Under the pieces are notes generated by a model. That model was not told the origin of the DNA. It searched no databases and worked only from the letters and a program-made list of their open reading frames with translations. Positions 10,919 through 20,390 of a stretch of DNA of 31,056 nucleotides are shown piece by piece. The position numbers and the translations under genes are program-made. The stretch spans positions 1 through 31,056 of the forward strand of contig NW_019776121.1 of the NCBI RefSeq assembly GCF_001039355.2, written 5' to 3'. The stretch's first letter is position 1; each line of letters starts with the position of its first letter. The stretch comes from Lingula anatina (taxonomy: Eukaryota > Brachiopoda > Lingulata > Lingulida > Lingulidae).

Positions 10919-11023
10919 CTTGGCAGCCATGGTCTTATGATGTGTGACCTCTGACCCCTCATCTTTCTGACCTCCAGGCAGCTTCTTAGTATCCATCTTA
11001 GGATGACCACATTTGGCAATCAC
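10919..11023 (-). CDS. GPC4/6: Glypican, short variable-loop exon
   Basis: A 105-bp exon of exactly 35 codons, phase 0 at both ends; acceptor CTGTTCCAG, donor AAG|GTAAGG. It begins VIAKCGHPK, matching the conserved V-x-x-x-CG-x-P site that contributes one core cysteine, and continues with a Lys/Gly/Glu-rich hydrophilic stretch ending KTMAAK. In glypicans this loop usually holds the proprotein-convertase (RXXR) cleavage site. None is visible here, and the loop looks short. Being frame-neutral, this exon could be skipped without a frameshift. Confidence 0.92.
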
Positions 11024-13078
11024 CTGGAACAGAAAAATATTATCAACCATATAGCAGATTCTAAAGATCTGAGCTGACTGAAAAGTTTTGTTCAGGTAGA
11101 AATAATTGGGTGACCAATTCTGCTTTTATTCTTCAAAGCATTTAAGAAATCTGTTACAGGTGGCCATATTTGTTTTGACTGCCATGTTGATTGGATATTT
11201 TAGGAGAGACTGGGAAAAGAGGCAGTTACACACAGGTAGACCATTTGAATAGTATTTTTACAGAAGATACTTTAAAACCCACAAATGAATTTCATGTCAA
11301 TTGCGAGTCTGTACTTTTCACTCGAATAACTATTGATGAATCCATTTAAGCCCTGTCCCTGTTTATCTAAATGCCAGTTATTTTAAGGTCAGATTAAGAA
11401 AATGATGAATAAATCAATAAGTAATTAAAACCCCTGCTATAAGAATTCTCAGAGGTCTGCTGGTCAGTGCCCAGGAAAGGGGTGAACTCGGTTTAGATGT
11501 TCTGGGCAGAAATTCTGGCTTCCCACAGTTTGGCTGCCCTCCCTAACCATGGGAATCTAATCTGTAGCCACGGCACACGATAGAAATCAGTTGATACGGC
11601 CGTGGGTGGATCAGCAGAGTAACTGGATTGGTTTTAATTGGTTAATCAATAATGTACAGAACAGGTACCATGAAACAGAAACCCTGGAAGTTGGGAATTT
11701 TACAGGCAAATAAAATGAAATCATCAATCTGACATATGTTTGGTAATGATATAAATACAAATGATTTTGATATATTGTATCAAATCAAACAGCAATAGCA
11801 TTTACTTGATCAAATTGTTGGACCACCATTCTTATTGACTTTTACCAACGAGATTGACAGTTTTATTGCATGCGTCATGGTACACCACTGGCTGGCCAAC
11901 CATGTCTGCCTCTTCCAATAAAACTGCACCATAATCATGACAAAATTGCCATCCATCTCGAACCTAGCCTTAAAGGGCTTCAGTATCATAAGTGTCTGGT
12001 TTCCCAAGAGATTTTTTTTATGTCAGAGAAATCAATTTGTAATTGTTTTTTAGAATATGTAGCAATTACCAAAGTCTCGTAAACTAACAAATGTATCAAA
12101 GTACTAAGAAAATGACATTGTAAAACTGCATGACCATTGGCTGTGTAGTTAAGAGACACTGGTAGCTTGCCTTTTGTTTTCAGTCAAATTCCCATGACAT
12201 ACTCAACAACACTGTGTTAACTTGAGGACTGAAAACCATTTCGTGTCGTGTAAACGCTGTTTACAATGTTTCAATTATGTTTTTGAATGATAAAACCAGG
12301 TTAAGCATCAATAACACCGCGTTCCGCACAACAAAATCACATTTCCCTCCTGTTCACGGTAGTGACATTTGGACTAACATCCCTTGTGGCAAAACTAATG
12401 CACTTACCATGTTAGTATAGTAAGATTTTAAGTTTGTTTTTATGCAAAATTGTCTTAACTGAATGTTGATAGGAAACACCAGGGCATTGAGCTTATTTCA
12501 AGTGTTTCCAGCCTCAGAGAACTGGCCAGACCTTGCATCTTACGCTCCAAAAAGTGATGTTCCCTTTAAGGCCATGTTCACTAGGCATACTAGGTCATAC
12601 TGTCATACTAGGCAGCTCAAAGTCACTATGCAGGGACTCTCACTGAATGCAACTAGACACCTCTTGTTTACCACATACTCATATAATCACCAGCTTTTCT
12701 GTATACTACTCAACACCAGGGGGAAACATGCGTACCTGTTAATCTGACTGCATTCAGCATGAGTCCCCAGGAGTTAGTTTGAACTACCTACCAGTAATAC
12801 AATAGTTTTATTGTGAACACATCCAAAGACCTAATCTCTGCCTTTTCCTTTCTCCTTTACCTGAAGGCTATAGGACACATGTACGTTGTTTGTCATTTAA
12901 CATAACATGATTATCTGATGGTATGCCAACCTACCTGTGAATAACATTACCTGATGGTATGCCAACCTACCTGTGAATAACATTACCTGATGGTATGCCA
13001 ACCTACCTGTGAATAACATTACCTGATGGTATGCCAACCTACCTGTGAATAACATTACCTGATGGTATGCCAACCTAC
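11024..13078 (-). other. Glypican intron 3 (2.1 kb)
   Basis: Starts CAG|GTAGGT inside a minisatellite (12915-13088) and ends CTGTTCCAG. It holds MITE copy B2 (12570-12824). I see nothing recognisable in 11024-12569. Confidence 0.88.
12570..12824. mobile_element. MITE family B, copy B2
   Basis: About 255 bp. The left end begins GGCCATGTTCACTAGGC and the right end read inward begins GGATGTGTTCACAATAAAAC. It carries the family block GGGACTCTCACTGAATGCA and its inverted partner TGCATTCAGCATGAGTCCC, plus the core ACTCATATAATCACCAGC shared with B1. It is preceded by TAA, but the right flank is AAA, so the target duplication is not clean. Confidence 0.65.
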
Positions 13079-13088
13079 CTGTGAATAA
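12915..13088. repeat. 36-bp minisatellite copying the splice donor
   Basis: Five copies with a strict 36-bp period start at 12915, 12951, 12987, 13023 and 13059. They are nearly identical apart from the outer edges. On the transcript strand each unit holds ATTCACAG|GTAGGT, the functional donor of the large glypican exon, and four carry a second CAG|GTAATG. The copy next to the exon overlaps its last bases. Confidence 0.97.
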
Positions 13089-13779
13089 AACTTCAGTCCA
13101 TTGGTCATGGAATACATGAGTGCATCTGAAATCTTGTTGTCCAGTCCCTGCATCACTGTCTCTATGGAATATGAACCAGTCAGGGTTTGAGAATACTTCT
13201 CCACCGAATCCACAAATGAATTCCAGGGGGTGCTAAGTTCTTGGACTTCTGCAAGACAGCCCCGCATAACGTTAAGGCAGTAATTATAACACGGCTTGGC
13301 CTCGGTGTGGCCGCGACACTGAGAGCAATAGCGTAGTTTTGTTACAGCTTTGTGACAGTGGTTTTCCATCACAAGATGTTCCGTCGTGTTGACGGTCTCA
13401 ACTGCAAGATTCACAGCTTCTAGGAATGTGCGGGTAGAGCCAAAAACTTGTGCTAGCTGAAGCGCTATCCTGCGCGGCCATTCTCCAAATGGCGGGTGTA
13501 CATGTGGTTTTGCACTCACTAAGCAGCGTTTATACTCCTCTGTATATGCCATCTTGTTGGGGTCATTAAGATTGTTATGAAATACCAACGGGAACAAATC
13601 TATGAAGAACTGCTCCACGCTAGTGTGGATATTTATTTGTTTTCGCCTGATGAAGTTCTTCAAGTCTGTAAAGAAAGTTCTGATTGGTTGTTGTCTTTCT
13701 TGTTGGGGGAGTTTGTAGATGTTACTGAAGAGCAGGTCTGTGCTGTTTTCTGCCCTCTCAATCATGCTGAGAAATAGAT
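13079..13779 (-). CDS. GPC4/6: Glypican, large cysteine-rich core exon
   Basis: A 701-bp exon: acceptor TCTCCTTCCAG, two bases completing GAT (Asp), 233 codons, donor CAG|GTAGGT. It is the diagnostic exon. After LFLSMIERAENSTDLLFSN comes the helical region (RTFFTDLKNFIRRKQINI), YKRCLVSAKPHVHPPFGEWP (matching the family C-x-PFG-x-P region) and the cysteine cluster: NHC, then LRYCSQCRGHTEAKPCYNYC, then LNVMRGCLAEV. The CxxC and PCxNYCLNVMxGCLA signature is glypican, closest to GPC4/6 and Dally-like. It ends ETVMQGLDNKISDALMYSM, matching the family ES/T-V-M...KISDA motif. It contributes seven of the core cysteines and the N-glycosylation sequons NST and NTT. A short antisense open frame (13577-13777) is its shadow. 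Confidence 0.98.
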
Positions 13780-14671
13780 CTGGAAGGAGACAATATACAA
13801 ATATTTCTGTTAATATTTGTAGAAAATAACTAGAAATAAATCTAGAAGAAAATGTACAAATATAACCACTTGTAATGAATTACTATTGCATGAAAGAATA
13901 ACTTAAGTTAAAGATTAAGAAAACATTTTTTTTTTCAATAATGAATTGAAAAGCTAACACAGACCAGGGAAGGCAAGAGAAGATAGGCTGTTCCTAACAT
14001 CATGAGATGTAATAGAGAATATTGTGAGATTTACAGATTAGAACTTTGACATAAACATCACTAAGATGAGATTTTCCACAAAGAACTTTTTTGCTTGTTG
14101 ACAATTTTTAAACTCAAGAAACTAGCCTACTTTGGTTCTGAATACTAGTGGACAACAATTCTTCAAATTGAACCAAACCATAAATTACTAGAAGTTCCCA
14201 GTCAGTGGGTTTACTTGCAGGGAAGCAAACATCAATCTTGGCAAAGGTTAAAAGTATACAGGATATCACTTGATACAATTATTTACAAATTTAGGTACAG
14301 GTTCTGACTGTGTGAGCTCTACGAACACCCCGAGATCCAGAATACTGTGAATGATTTTCCTGTATCCAACACAAATTTTCAACCATGGCATCAGATATAG
14401 TGACAGAAGAGTTACCAGCAACACTGTGAAGCTCACGGATTCTGTACAGATTTGTATAATGTGTTGACCCTGACCTTTTCCTTGAGTTAACCCTGGACTT
14501 AACCATACCAAGTTAACCCTGGAGCTTCTACAGAAGTGACACAGTTCATTCTGTCTGGTAGACAATACCCACTGGCAATTAACTTTAATATTACACTCAT
14601 AAATTTATCAATTAGTCATGGAAACAGTTCTTCAACATGTCTCATTCAATGGAGAAATGTACAAAGATATC

Positions 14672-14760
14672 CTGACACACACAAACACGCAAAGACACAC
14701 ACAGAAGAGCAAATGCACACACGCATGCACACGCACACACATATGCAAAAAATACAAATA
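14672..14760. repeat. Degenerate CA-rich tract
   Basis: Short CA runs broken by AAGA, GCA and CGCA. The open frames on both strands across it are low-complexity. Confidence 0.75.
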
Positions 14761-15043
14761 CAAGCATTCTCACAAACAAAAAATTTCACACTCTTAGACA
14801 CAGAAATATGCACGCACGCTGACAAACGCGGACAAATAAAGAAGCACCTAGAATGCCAATACCGTGACACTTTGATATTTATTTCCTTCAAGGTACCAGG
14901 GCCCTCGTCATTGTTCCCCACTTCAGAGTGGGAATAGAGCAACAACAGTTAGTGGAAAGTAATTCAATTATCCCAGCCTGGTACTGTAAATTATTAGGTG
15001 CCATTACACTGATGTGAGTACTGCCTGGGAGCTTGGATGCAGC

Positions 15044-15235
15044 CTGAGAATGCATTTAGAACAGCAGACTAACAGATCCCCAGATCAAACATAGCTGACC
15101 CACTTGAATGCTTGTTGCCTTATCCTCACAGGAGATCTTTTCATGTCTAATAGGGAATTAAGCGCCAAGCTTTTAAGCGGGCCGCCATATTTGTTCCTCG
15201 GATCTGTTAGTCTGCTGTTCTGAATGTGTTCTGAG
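15044..15235. mobile_element. Inverted-repeat element C (MITE-like)
   Basis: Two perfect 21-bp inverted arms at 15058-15078 and 15201-15221 (core GCAGACTAACAGAT) enclose 122 bp. Similarity continues outward about 16 bp with several mismatches (AGAATGCATT against AGAACACATT). The interior holds GGGCCGCCATATTTG. No clear target duplication and no other copy in this window. Confidence 0.6.
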
Positions 15236-15498
15236 TGTGAGCCTCTACTGGGTACAGGTGTCTACTTCAGTTATTATATATGTCAACAGACTTAACATCA
15301 CTACTTTTCGGCTGTTACTTTTACTGTGCATATATTGTATTTCTATTGATAAAATGGTATATTTTACATTTAATATGACTTCAGACTTTTCTCTTATTCT
15401 ACTGCTAACAACACTGTGGCTTTTCAATTTTTTAAATGGAGGTGGGGAAGGCACTTATCGCAGCGTCCAAGTTGATCATAAATCAGTAACATTTTTGG

Positions 15499-15511
15499 GT
15501 TGCTAGGCAAC
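15499..15511. promoter_or_regulatory. RFX X-box-like palindrome
   Basis: GTTGCTAGGCAAC has both RFX half sites with a 1-nt spacer, within intron 2. Confidence 0.4.
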
Positions 15512-16311
15512 AAGTAGTCCCCAGAAACACCCCACGTTTCTTTATTCGTGCGATGCATGTATATTTTAGAGACATAAACATGACCAGACTTCTCCAACCT
15601 AACCCAACAGTTCAGTTCCTCAATGTAACACAGGTGACAGTAGAATAACATTGTCTCCAGCTTCAATTCCAGGCTCCGTCATGCAATCGAGGAGGTACCA
15701 TGGCGATTAAGAAAAAAACAGCATTGTTCGTGTAGTGAGACTGGTGATAATAAAGACGGGAAATACCCTGAGATTCAAATGCTTGGCACAGACTCAATCC
15801 TGTGGTGGACAATCCAAAAATATTCATAAATATCAGAAAATAATTGATTCAGGAATCTGAAATAATATCAAACAAGGCAGCAAAGCTGTCAAATGTACAG
15901 ACAAAAAGCAGGAAATAACTATGCACAAAATAGGCTACTGTCAATTCTGATGCAAAAGTACATTATGTTAAACTGCAAATTCAACATCAAATTTTAATTA
16001 TGCTCAACAGGTAATACCAATGTAAGTAAAATGTGTAACAAGCATAAGGCTTCAGGCCCATGGCAGTTCAAGTTCACACTTTGAAAATGTATAACTTCCA
16101 GAAAAAGAAGCCAATTAGACTGCTTTTCCAACTCAGGCTGCATTTTAGTCCTGTATTTCTTTTTTGAACGTTTGGCAATCATCAGTAACATGGTTTTCCC
16201 ATAATGGTCATCATGGCAGCAGCACCCAAAATTGTGTTTTCTTCTATTCTGATGCAATATTACATAATGGTTAACAGCATAATGACCGTCAATTTTTAAT
16301 AATAAAATATA

Positions 16312-17012
16312 NNNNNNNNNNNNNNNNNNNNNNNNNNNNNNNNNNNNNNNNNNNNNNNNNNNNNNNNNNNNNNNNNNNNNNNNNNNNNNNNNNNNNNNNN
16401 NNNNNNNNNNNNNNNNNNNNNNNNNNNNNNNNNNNNNNNNNNNNNNNNNNNNNNNNNNNNNNNNNNNNNNNNNNNNNNNNNNNNNNNNNNNNNNNNNNNN
16501 NNNNNNNNNNNNNNNNNNNNNNNNNNNNNNNNNNNNNNNNNNNNNNNNNNNNNNNNNNNNNNNNNNNNNNNNNNNNNNNNNNNNNNNNNNNNNNNNNNNN
16601 NNNNNNNNNNNNNNNNNNNNNNNNNNNNNNNNNNNNNNNNNNNNNNNNNNNNNNNNNNNNNNNNNNNNNNNNNNNNNNNNNNNNNNNNNNNNNNNNNNNN
16701 NNNNNNNNNNNNNNNNNNNNNNNNNNNNNNNNNNNNNNNNNNNNNNNNNNNNNNNNNNNNNNNNNNNNNNNNNNNNNNNNNNNNNNNNNNNNNNNNNNNN
16801 NNNNNNNNNNNNNNNNNNNNNNNNNNNNNNNNNNNNNNNNNNNNNNNNNNNNNNNNNNNNNNNNNNNNNNNNNNNNNNNNNNNNNNNNNNNNNNNNNNNN
16901 NNNNNNNNNNNNNNNNNNNNNNNNNNNNNNNNNNNNNNNNNNNNNNNNNNNNNNNNNNNNNNNNNNNNNNNNNNNNNNNNNNNNNNNNNNNNNNNNNNNN
17001 NNNNNNNNNNNN
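16312..17012. other. Assembly gap (701 N)
   Basis: Unresolved bases. The open frame that spans it is an artefact. The right flank leads into a repeat-like stretch (17013-17320), so the gap probably broke in repetitive DNA. Confidence 0.99.
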
Positions 17013-17320
17013 GTGAGTTTCATGACAACAGGCCTATCGGTTTTCCTTGAAATGTGTTAACAGTGTTGCATATATGCTGAAAAGTGAAAAAACAGCATAA
17101 ATTCTACAATAATGGCCCGATCATGCTGATTTTCGAACTTGACCTGCGTTTTATGAATATTCATCAGCTCTGTAAATATAAAGCCAAAAAGTAAAACTGT
17201 CTTCCACTTATGGTGTTAACGCTGAAAGTGCACGGCGACATGATCGGCGACGGCGACGGCGACGGCGACGACAGACGCAGGTGATGGCAATATGTACAGA
17301 CACATCTGTGTCTGTACATA
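17013..17320. repeat. Interspersed repeat tail: hexamer tract plus hairpin
   Basis: Sequence after the gap leads to GTGCACGGCGACATGATCG, then about five CGGCGA units (about 17246-17272), then a perfect 14-bp inverted repeat (17291-17304 and 17307-17320, arm TATGTACAGACACA, 2-nt spacer). The CpG-rich hexamer in AT-rich surroundings resembles the tail structure of repeats in invertebrate genomes. Family is not identified. Confidence 0.5.
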
Positions 17321-17450
17321 AAAATGCTACTTGAGGTGATTTTGAAACTCTAGAGGTTAAGGGAGGGGAATATAACTCTCAACTCATCACTCTGTATTTC
17401 ACAGTTATAACAGTGTTCAATTCTTAAAACTCTTTTTACAGAAACTAAAC

Positions 17451-17680
17451 AGTCACTATTCTGATTCCAAATATACCATATTTTATTATTTTATTCTAGA
17501 GACCGTCACAATTGACCCAAACCTATTTCAACTTAAGTTTCATCTCCGTTTTAAGGAAACTTATTAGTCATTATTCTAAATCTGGATTTATCATCAACCA
17601 TCTTTTTATTCCACTACAAATATTGTCACCATTTGGCCAAATCTATTTCAATTCAGATATACCCTCCCATAGTTCTGGTC
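17451..17680. repeat. Diverged two-copy tandem repeat, about 116 bp
   Basis: AGTCACTATTCTG at 17451 recurs as AGTCATTATTCTA at 17567, and GTCACAATTGACCCAAACCT recurs as GTCACCATTTGGCCAAATCT, each followed by ATTTCAA. The open frame across the region is non-coding. Confidence 0.55.
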
Positions 17681-18564
17681 ACTGTGATGTTGGTTTAAAA
17701 AGAGACAAATTGTTGGCAATTAAATTTTCCCTTGGGAACAGTATTTCGTCAAAGTGTAGCCTACGCTAGGTTCAAGTTGACAGTAGTTTGGCATCGAGAA
17801 AAGTTCCTGATAAAGGAGCCAAGACAGGCCAGAGAACTGTCACCATACCACATCATGCCCTGCTGAGGCTATATCTTCTATTTTTATTTGCATAATACTT
17901 TCCTTGTTCAATTAAAATATCCTTTAATTTCTTACATCTTTTTTATTCTGTGTTTTGGAATAATAATCAGTGAATAAAAGAAGCTTACTTTGAAGAAAAT
18001 GAGAAATATCTGTTGCCAATGCATTATAGATTGACATAAACCTTCAGTTCATTGGTCTTAAATTATCTGACAAACAAAATTTTCAAATTCATACAGAAAA
18101 TATAAAAGGAAATTAATGAAAATAAATAGTTCCACATTATAAGAATGCTGCTTTTTTTCTAGAAAAAAAATCCCTACATCCCTTCTATCATATGTATCTT
18201 CTGCTCTAAAGTTTTATGTTGGTCATACTTTTTACATTGTGGAAGCATGATGGAAAAACTGCTAATTTACAATCCTCTGTGGTCAGTAGCTCACCCCTAG
18301 GAGAAATCCCAAGGAGAAATCAAACACCATTTCTGAGAAGTAAGTGCTTTCTTATTCCCTCTTCTGTTTCTGAAGGTTGCTTTTATTGTTTGAAAAATTT
18401 CACATCATTTTTTCACTTGGGGCCATACACACATTTTACAGTAAGGAACACTCAGCATTGCAGATTGTTTTCATACTAACCTGATTTAATTAATGCCTAT
18501 TTCTGTTGTAATATTCATCCCAAATGTACCCAGACTGACAGAGTGATATATATAAGACTAAAAC

Positions 18565-18775
18565 AGCACTTACAGGGCACAGACCTCCGCCAAGGAAGCT
18601 CAATTTTTAGCGTCAATGAGTTAAATGAGTAATGGATCACCACCAAAATGTAACAGATTTCAAGTGTGCCTGGAAAATTTATCAAAATCTCCCATAACTT
18701 TATAAGCTAGACTCTAAACTAACAAACCAATAAATGCAAAAATGTGGCTTTCTTGGTAAAGGTAACAAGTCTACC
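18565..18775 (+). mobile_element. Degraded non-LTR-like retroelement fragment
   Basis: CACAGACCTCCGCCAAGGAAG, then AATGGATCACCACCAAAATG, a CCTGGAAAATTTATCAAAAT block, AACAAACCAATAAATGC and a terminal CTTGGTAAAGGTAACAAG. These blocks in this order resemble a repeat tail common in animal genomes, recognised from general memory and not by search. Confidence 0.45.
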
Positions 18776-19040
18776 TGATAAATGATCAACAATGATAGTT
18801 CAATTTCTAGATATTGCTATGTTAATGGATGGTCTGAGCTAAATCATAGCCTAGGTGTCCCTCATATATAAATTCTCCTACAAATTGATTTTTATCCTAA
18901 TTGCGCTCCTGTTATTGCCAATATGTACTTGACATAAAGTATCATAAAAGCTGTAAAATGCATAAATCCCAGAAGTTGGATTAGCAGCTTCAAATTACAC
19001 ATTCATAAAAGGCTCTCTCACTAATCTCCACCCAAGCATA

Positions 19041-19055
19041 AAATGGCCGCCATTT
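19041..19055. promoter_or_regulatory. YY1-like palindrome
   Basis: AAATGGCCGCCATTT holds the YY1 core GCCGCCATTT and is a 7-bp-arm palindrome around a central C. A relatively CpG-rich 100 bp follows (to about 19150) in otherwise AT-rich DNA. Confidence 0.3.
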
Positions 19056-19374
19056 CCTCTATGGAGCCTCGGGAATCATCCTGCGCTGACAACTAATGTA
19101 CTACCAGGAAAAACACACTGTCTCGCCAGTCTTCGGAGCTTCGACAATGGCTGACAGACTCATTGAGGCTCAGAAATGGGAAATAAAAGAAAAAAAATGT
19201 AGCAGATTATTTCCCAGAAGTTGTTAGTGATTTTTCAGCAACGTCTTAATGGATGAGGAGTTTTATAGCTTGCATGATCAGAGTAATTGTATTTTTCCTA
19301 TTTGTTATAGCAAATTAAGCAGAAGGTTAATATGGTTGTTAAAGTTAACATTATCTCGGTGTGTCCCTCAGTAA

Positions 19375-19388
19375 GTTGCCATAGCAAC
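19375..19388. promoter_or_regulatory. RFX X-box-like site
   Basis: GTTGCCATAGCAAC fits the RFX consensus (GTNRCC, AT spacer, RGYAAC) at every position. Intron 2. Confidence 0.5.
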
Positions 19389-20219
19389 TAACTTGTATAC
19401 TTACCTAATATGTGGTAAGAAAGATCAGAATTACAGAAAAAGGGAAGCCACATATTCAACTTGCTGACATGAAAATCTAATACAACAAATCATTAGCAAG
19501 ATGTTTTTTATCCTGTAACTATAAACACTTCTTTTTCTGTTAATTAATATATAATCTCTTTGTATTCTTTTGATAGATCCTAGCCATTGTAAGTAAATGT
19601 GGTAGTATCAATAAAGAAATAATAATAAATTAATAGTATTAACTAATCACTCACTAGTGTTCAAGTTGGCATATGAATAAACTTTAACTACTGCGCAGTG
19701 TGAACTACACCCTGCAGCGTTTTCTCCACATCACAATGGCTGACGACTTCACAGTAGCTTGCACACCAAGTTAATGAAATGGAAAAAGTTTTCCACTTAT
19801 TTCTGGCAAGCTTTCATGATATCATTATGGCTGACAAATTTACCACTGTCTGTATTGAGGGTAATGAAGCGAGGAGTGTGGTCTACTTAAGTTTGATAGA
19901 CATCCTACACAATTTCTTCCATTATGACCTCCATAAGTAATAGCCAATTTATGCAACAGTGAGTCTTGGCATGGAAGAAAGTGCTTAAACTTATCTTGGT
20001 TTCACGGCCTGTGTAACTTTATCTCTTTATGTTCTAAGAGACTTCATAAAATAAACTGTAAGTCTAAAAGATCATGGCCAAGTTCAGGGCCAATCTAATG
20101 CGAGTTTGAGTATCTGCGACTGACCAACCCCCCTCCATTACCACCTGACCAACAACCCCCTATTAAGAAGAGTTCATAAAAATAAAGAAAAAGAAGTCGT
20201 TTAATAAACAACCTGTTTT

Positions 20220-20390
20220 TCAGACTTGGCAATAAAGGGGCTCAGATTTCCATCGTACCCTGCTATTTTCCATCCTGGTCCATCTGTCAAAGCCAACCAA
20301 GAACAGAGCCAGGAATGTGAACACAACCCACCGACTGGTAACCCTATCCTGGTGGTAGTCTGTGACATCACAGAGCTTCCACTTCTCTGA
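20220..20390 (-). other. Candidate alternative terminal exon with membrane segment
   Basis: On the glypican strand, a pyrimidine-rich tract ending CTGTCCAG precedes an open frame beginning SEKWKLCDVTDYHQDR, then RWVVFTFLALFLVGFDRW (a 14-residue hydrophobic core), ending at TGA. An AG four bases further in would join the frame of the glypican exon at 29700-29876. No homology is recognised; this may be chance. Confidence 0.15.

Noticed and set aside
12900-13088. CRISPR-like array
   Set aside because: Whole 36-bp units repeat with no unique spacers, and the setting is a spliced animal gene.
13577-13777. Plus-strand 66-codon frame
   Set aside because: Antisense shadow of the strongly supported glypican exon.
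14266-14565. Minus-strand frames of 99 and 71 codons with a hydrophobic segment
   Set aside because: No recognised family, no convincing splice borders, and no fit to the glypican phase.
16289-17023. 244-codon minus-strand frame
   Set aside because: Consists of N bases in the assembly gap.
17291-17320. Helitron 3' end
   Set aside because: The hairpin is good, but no CTRR motif follows at the usual distance (CTAC is seen), so the call was not made.
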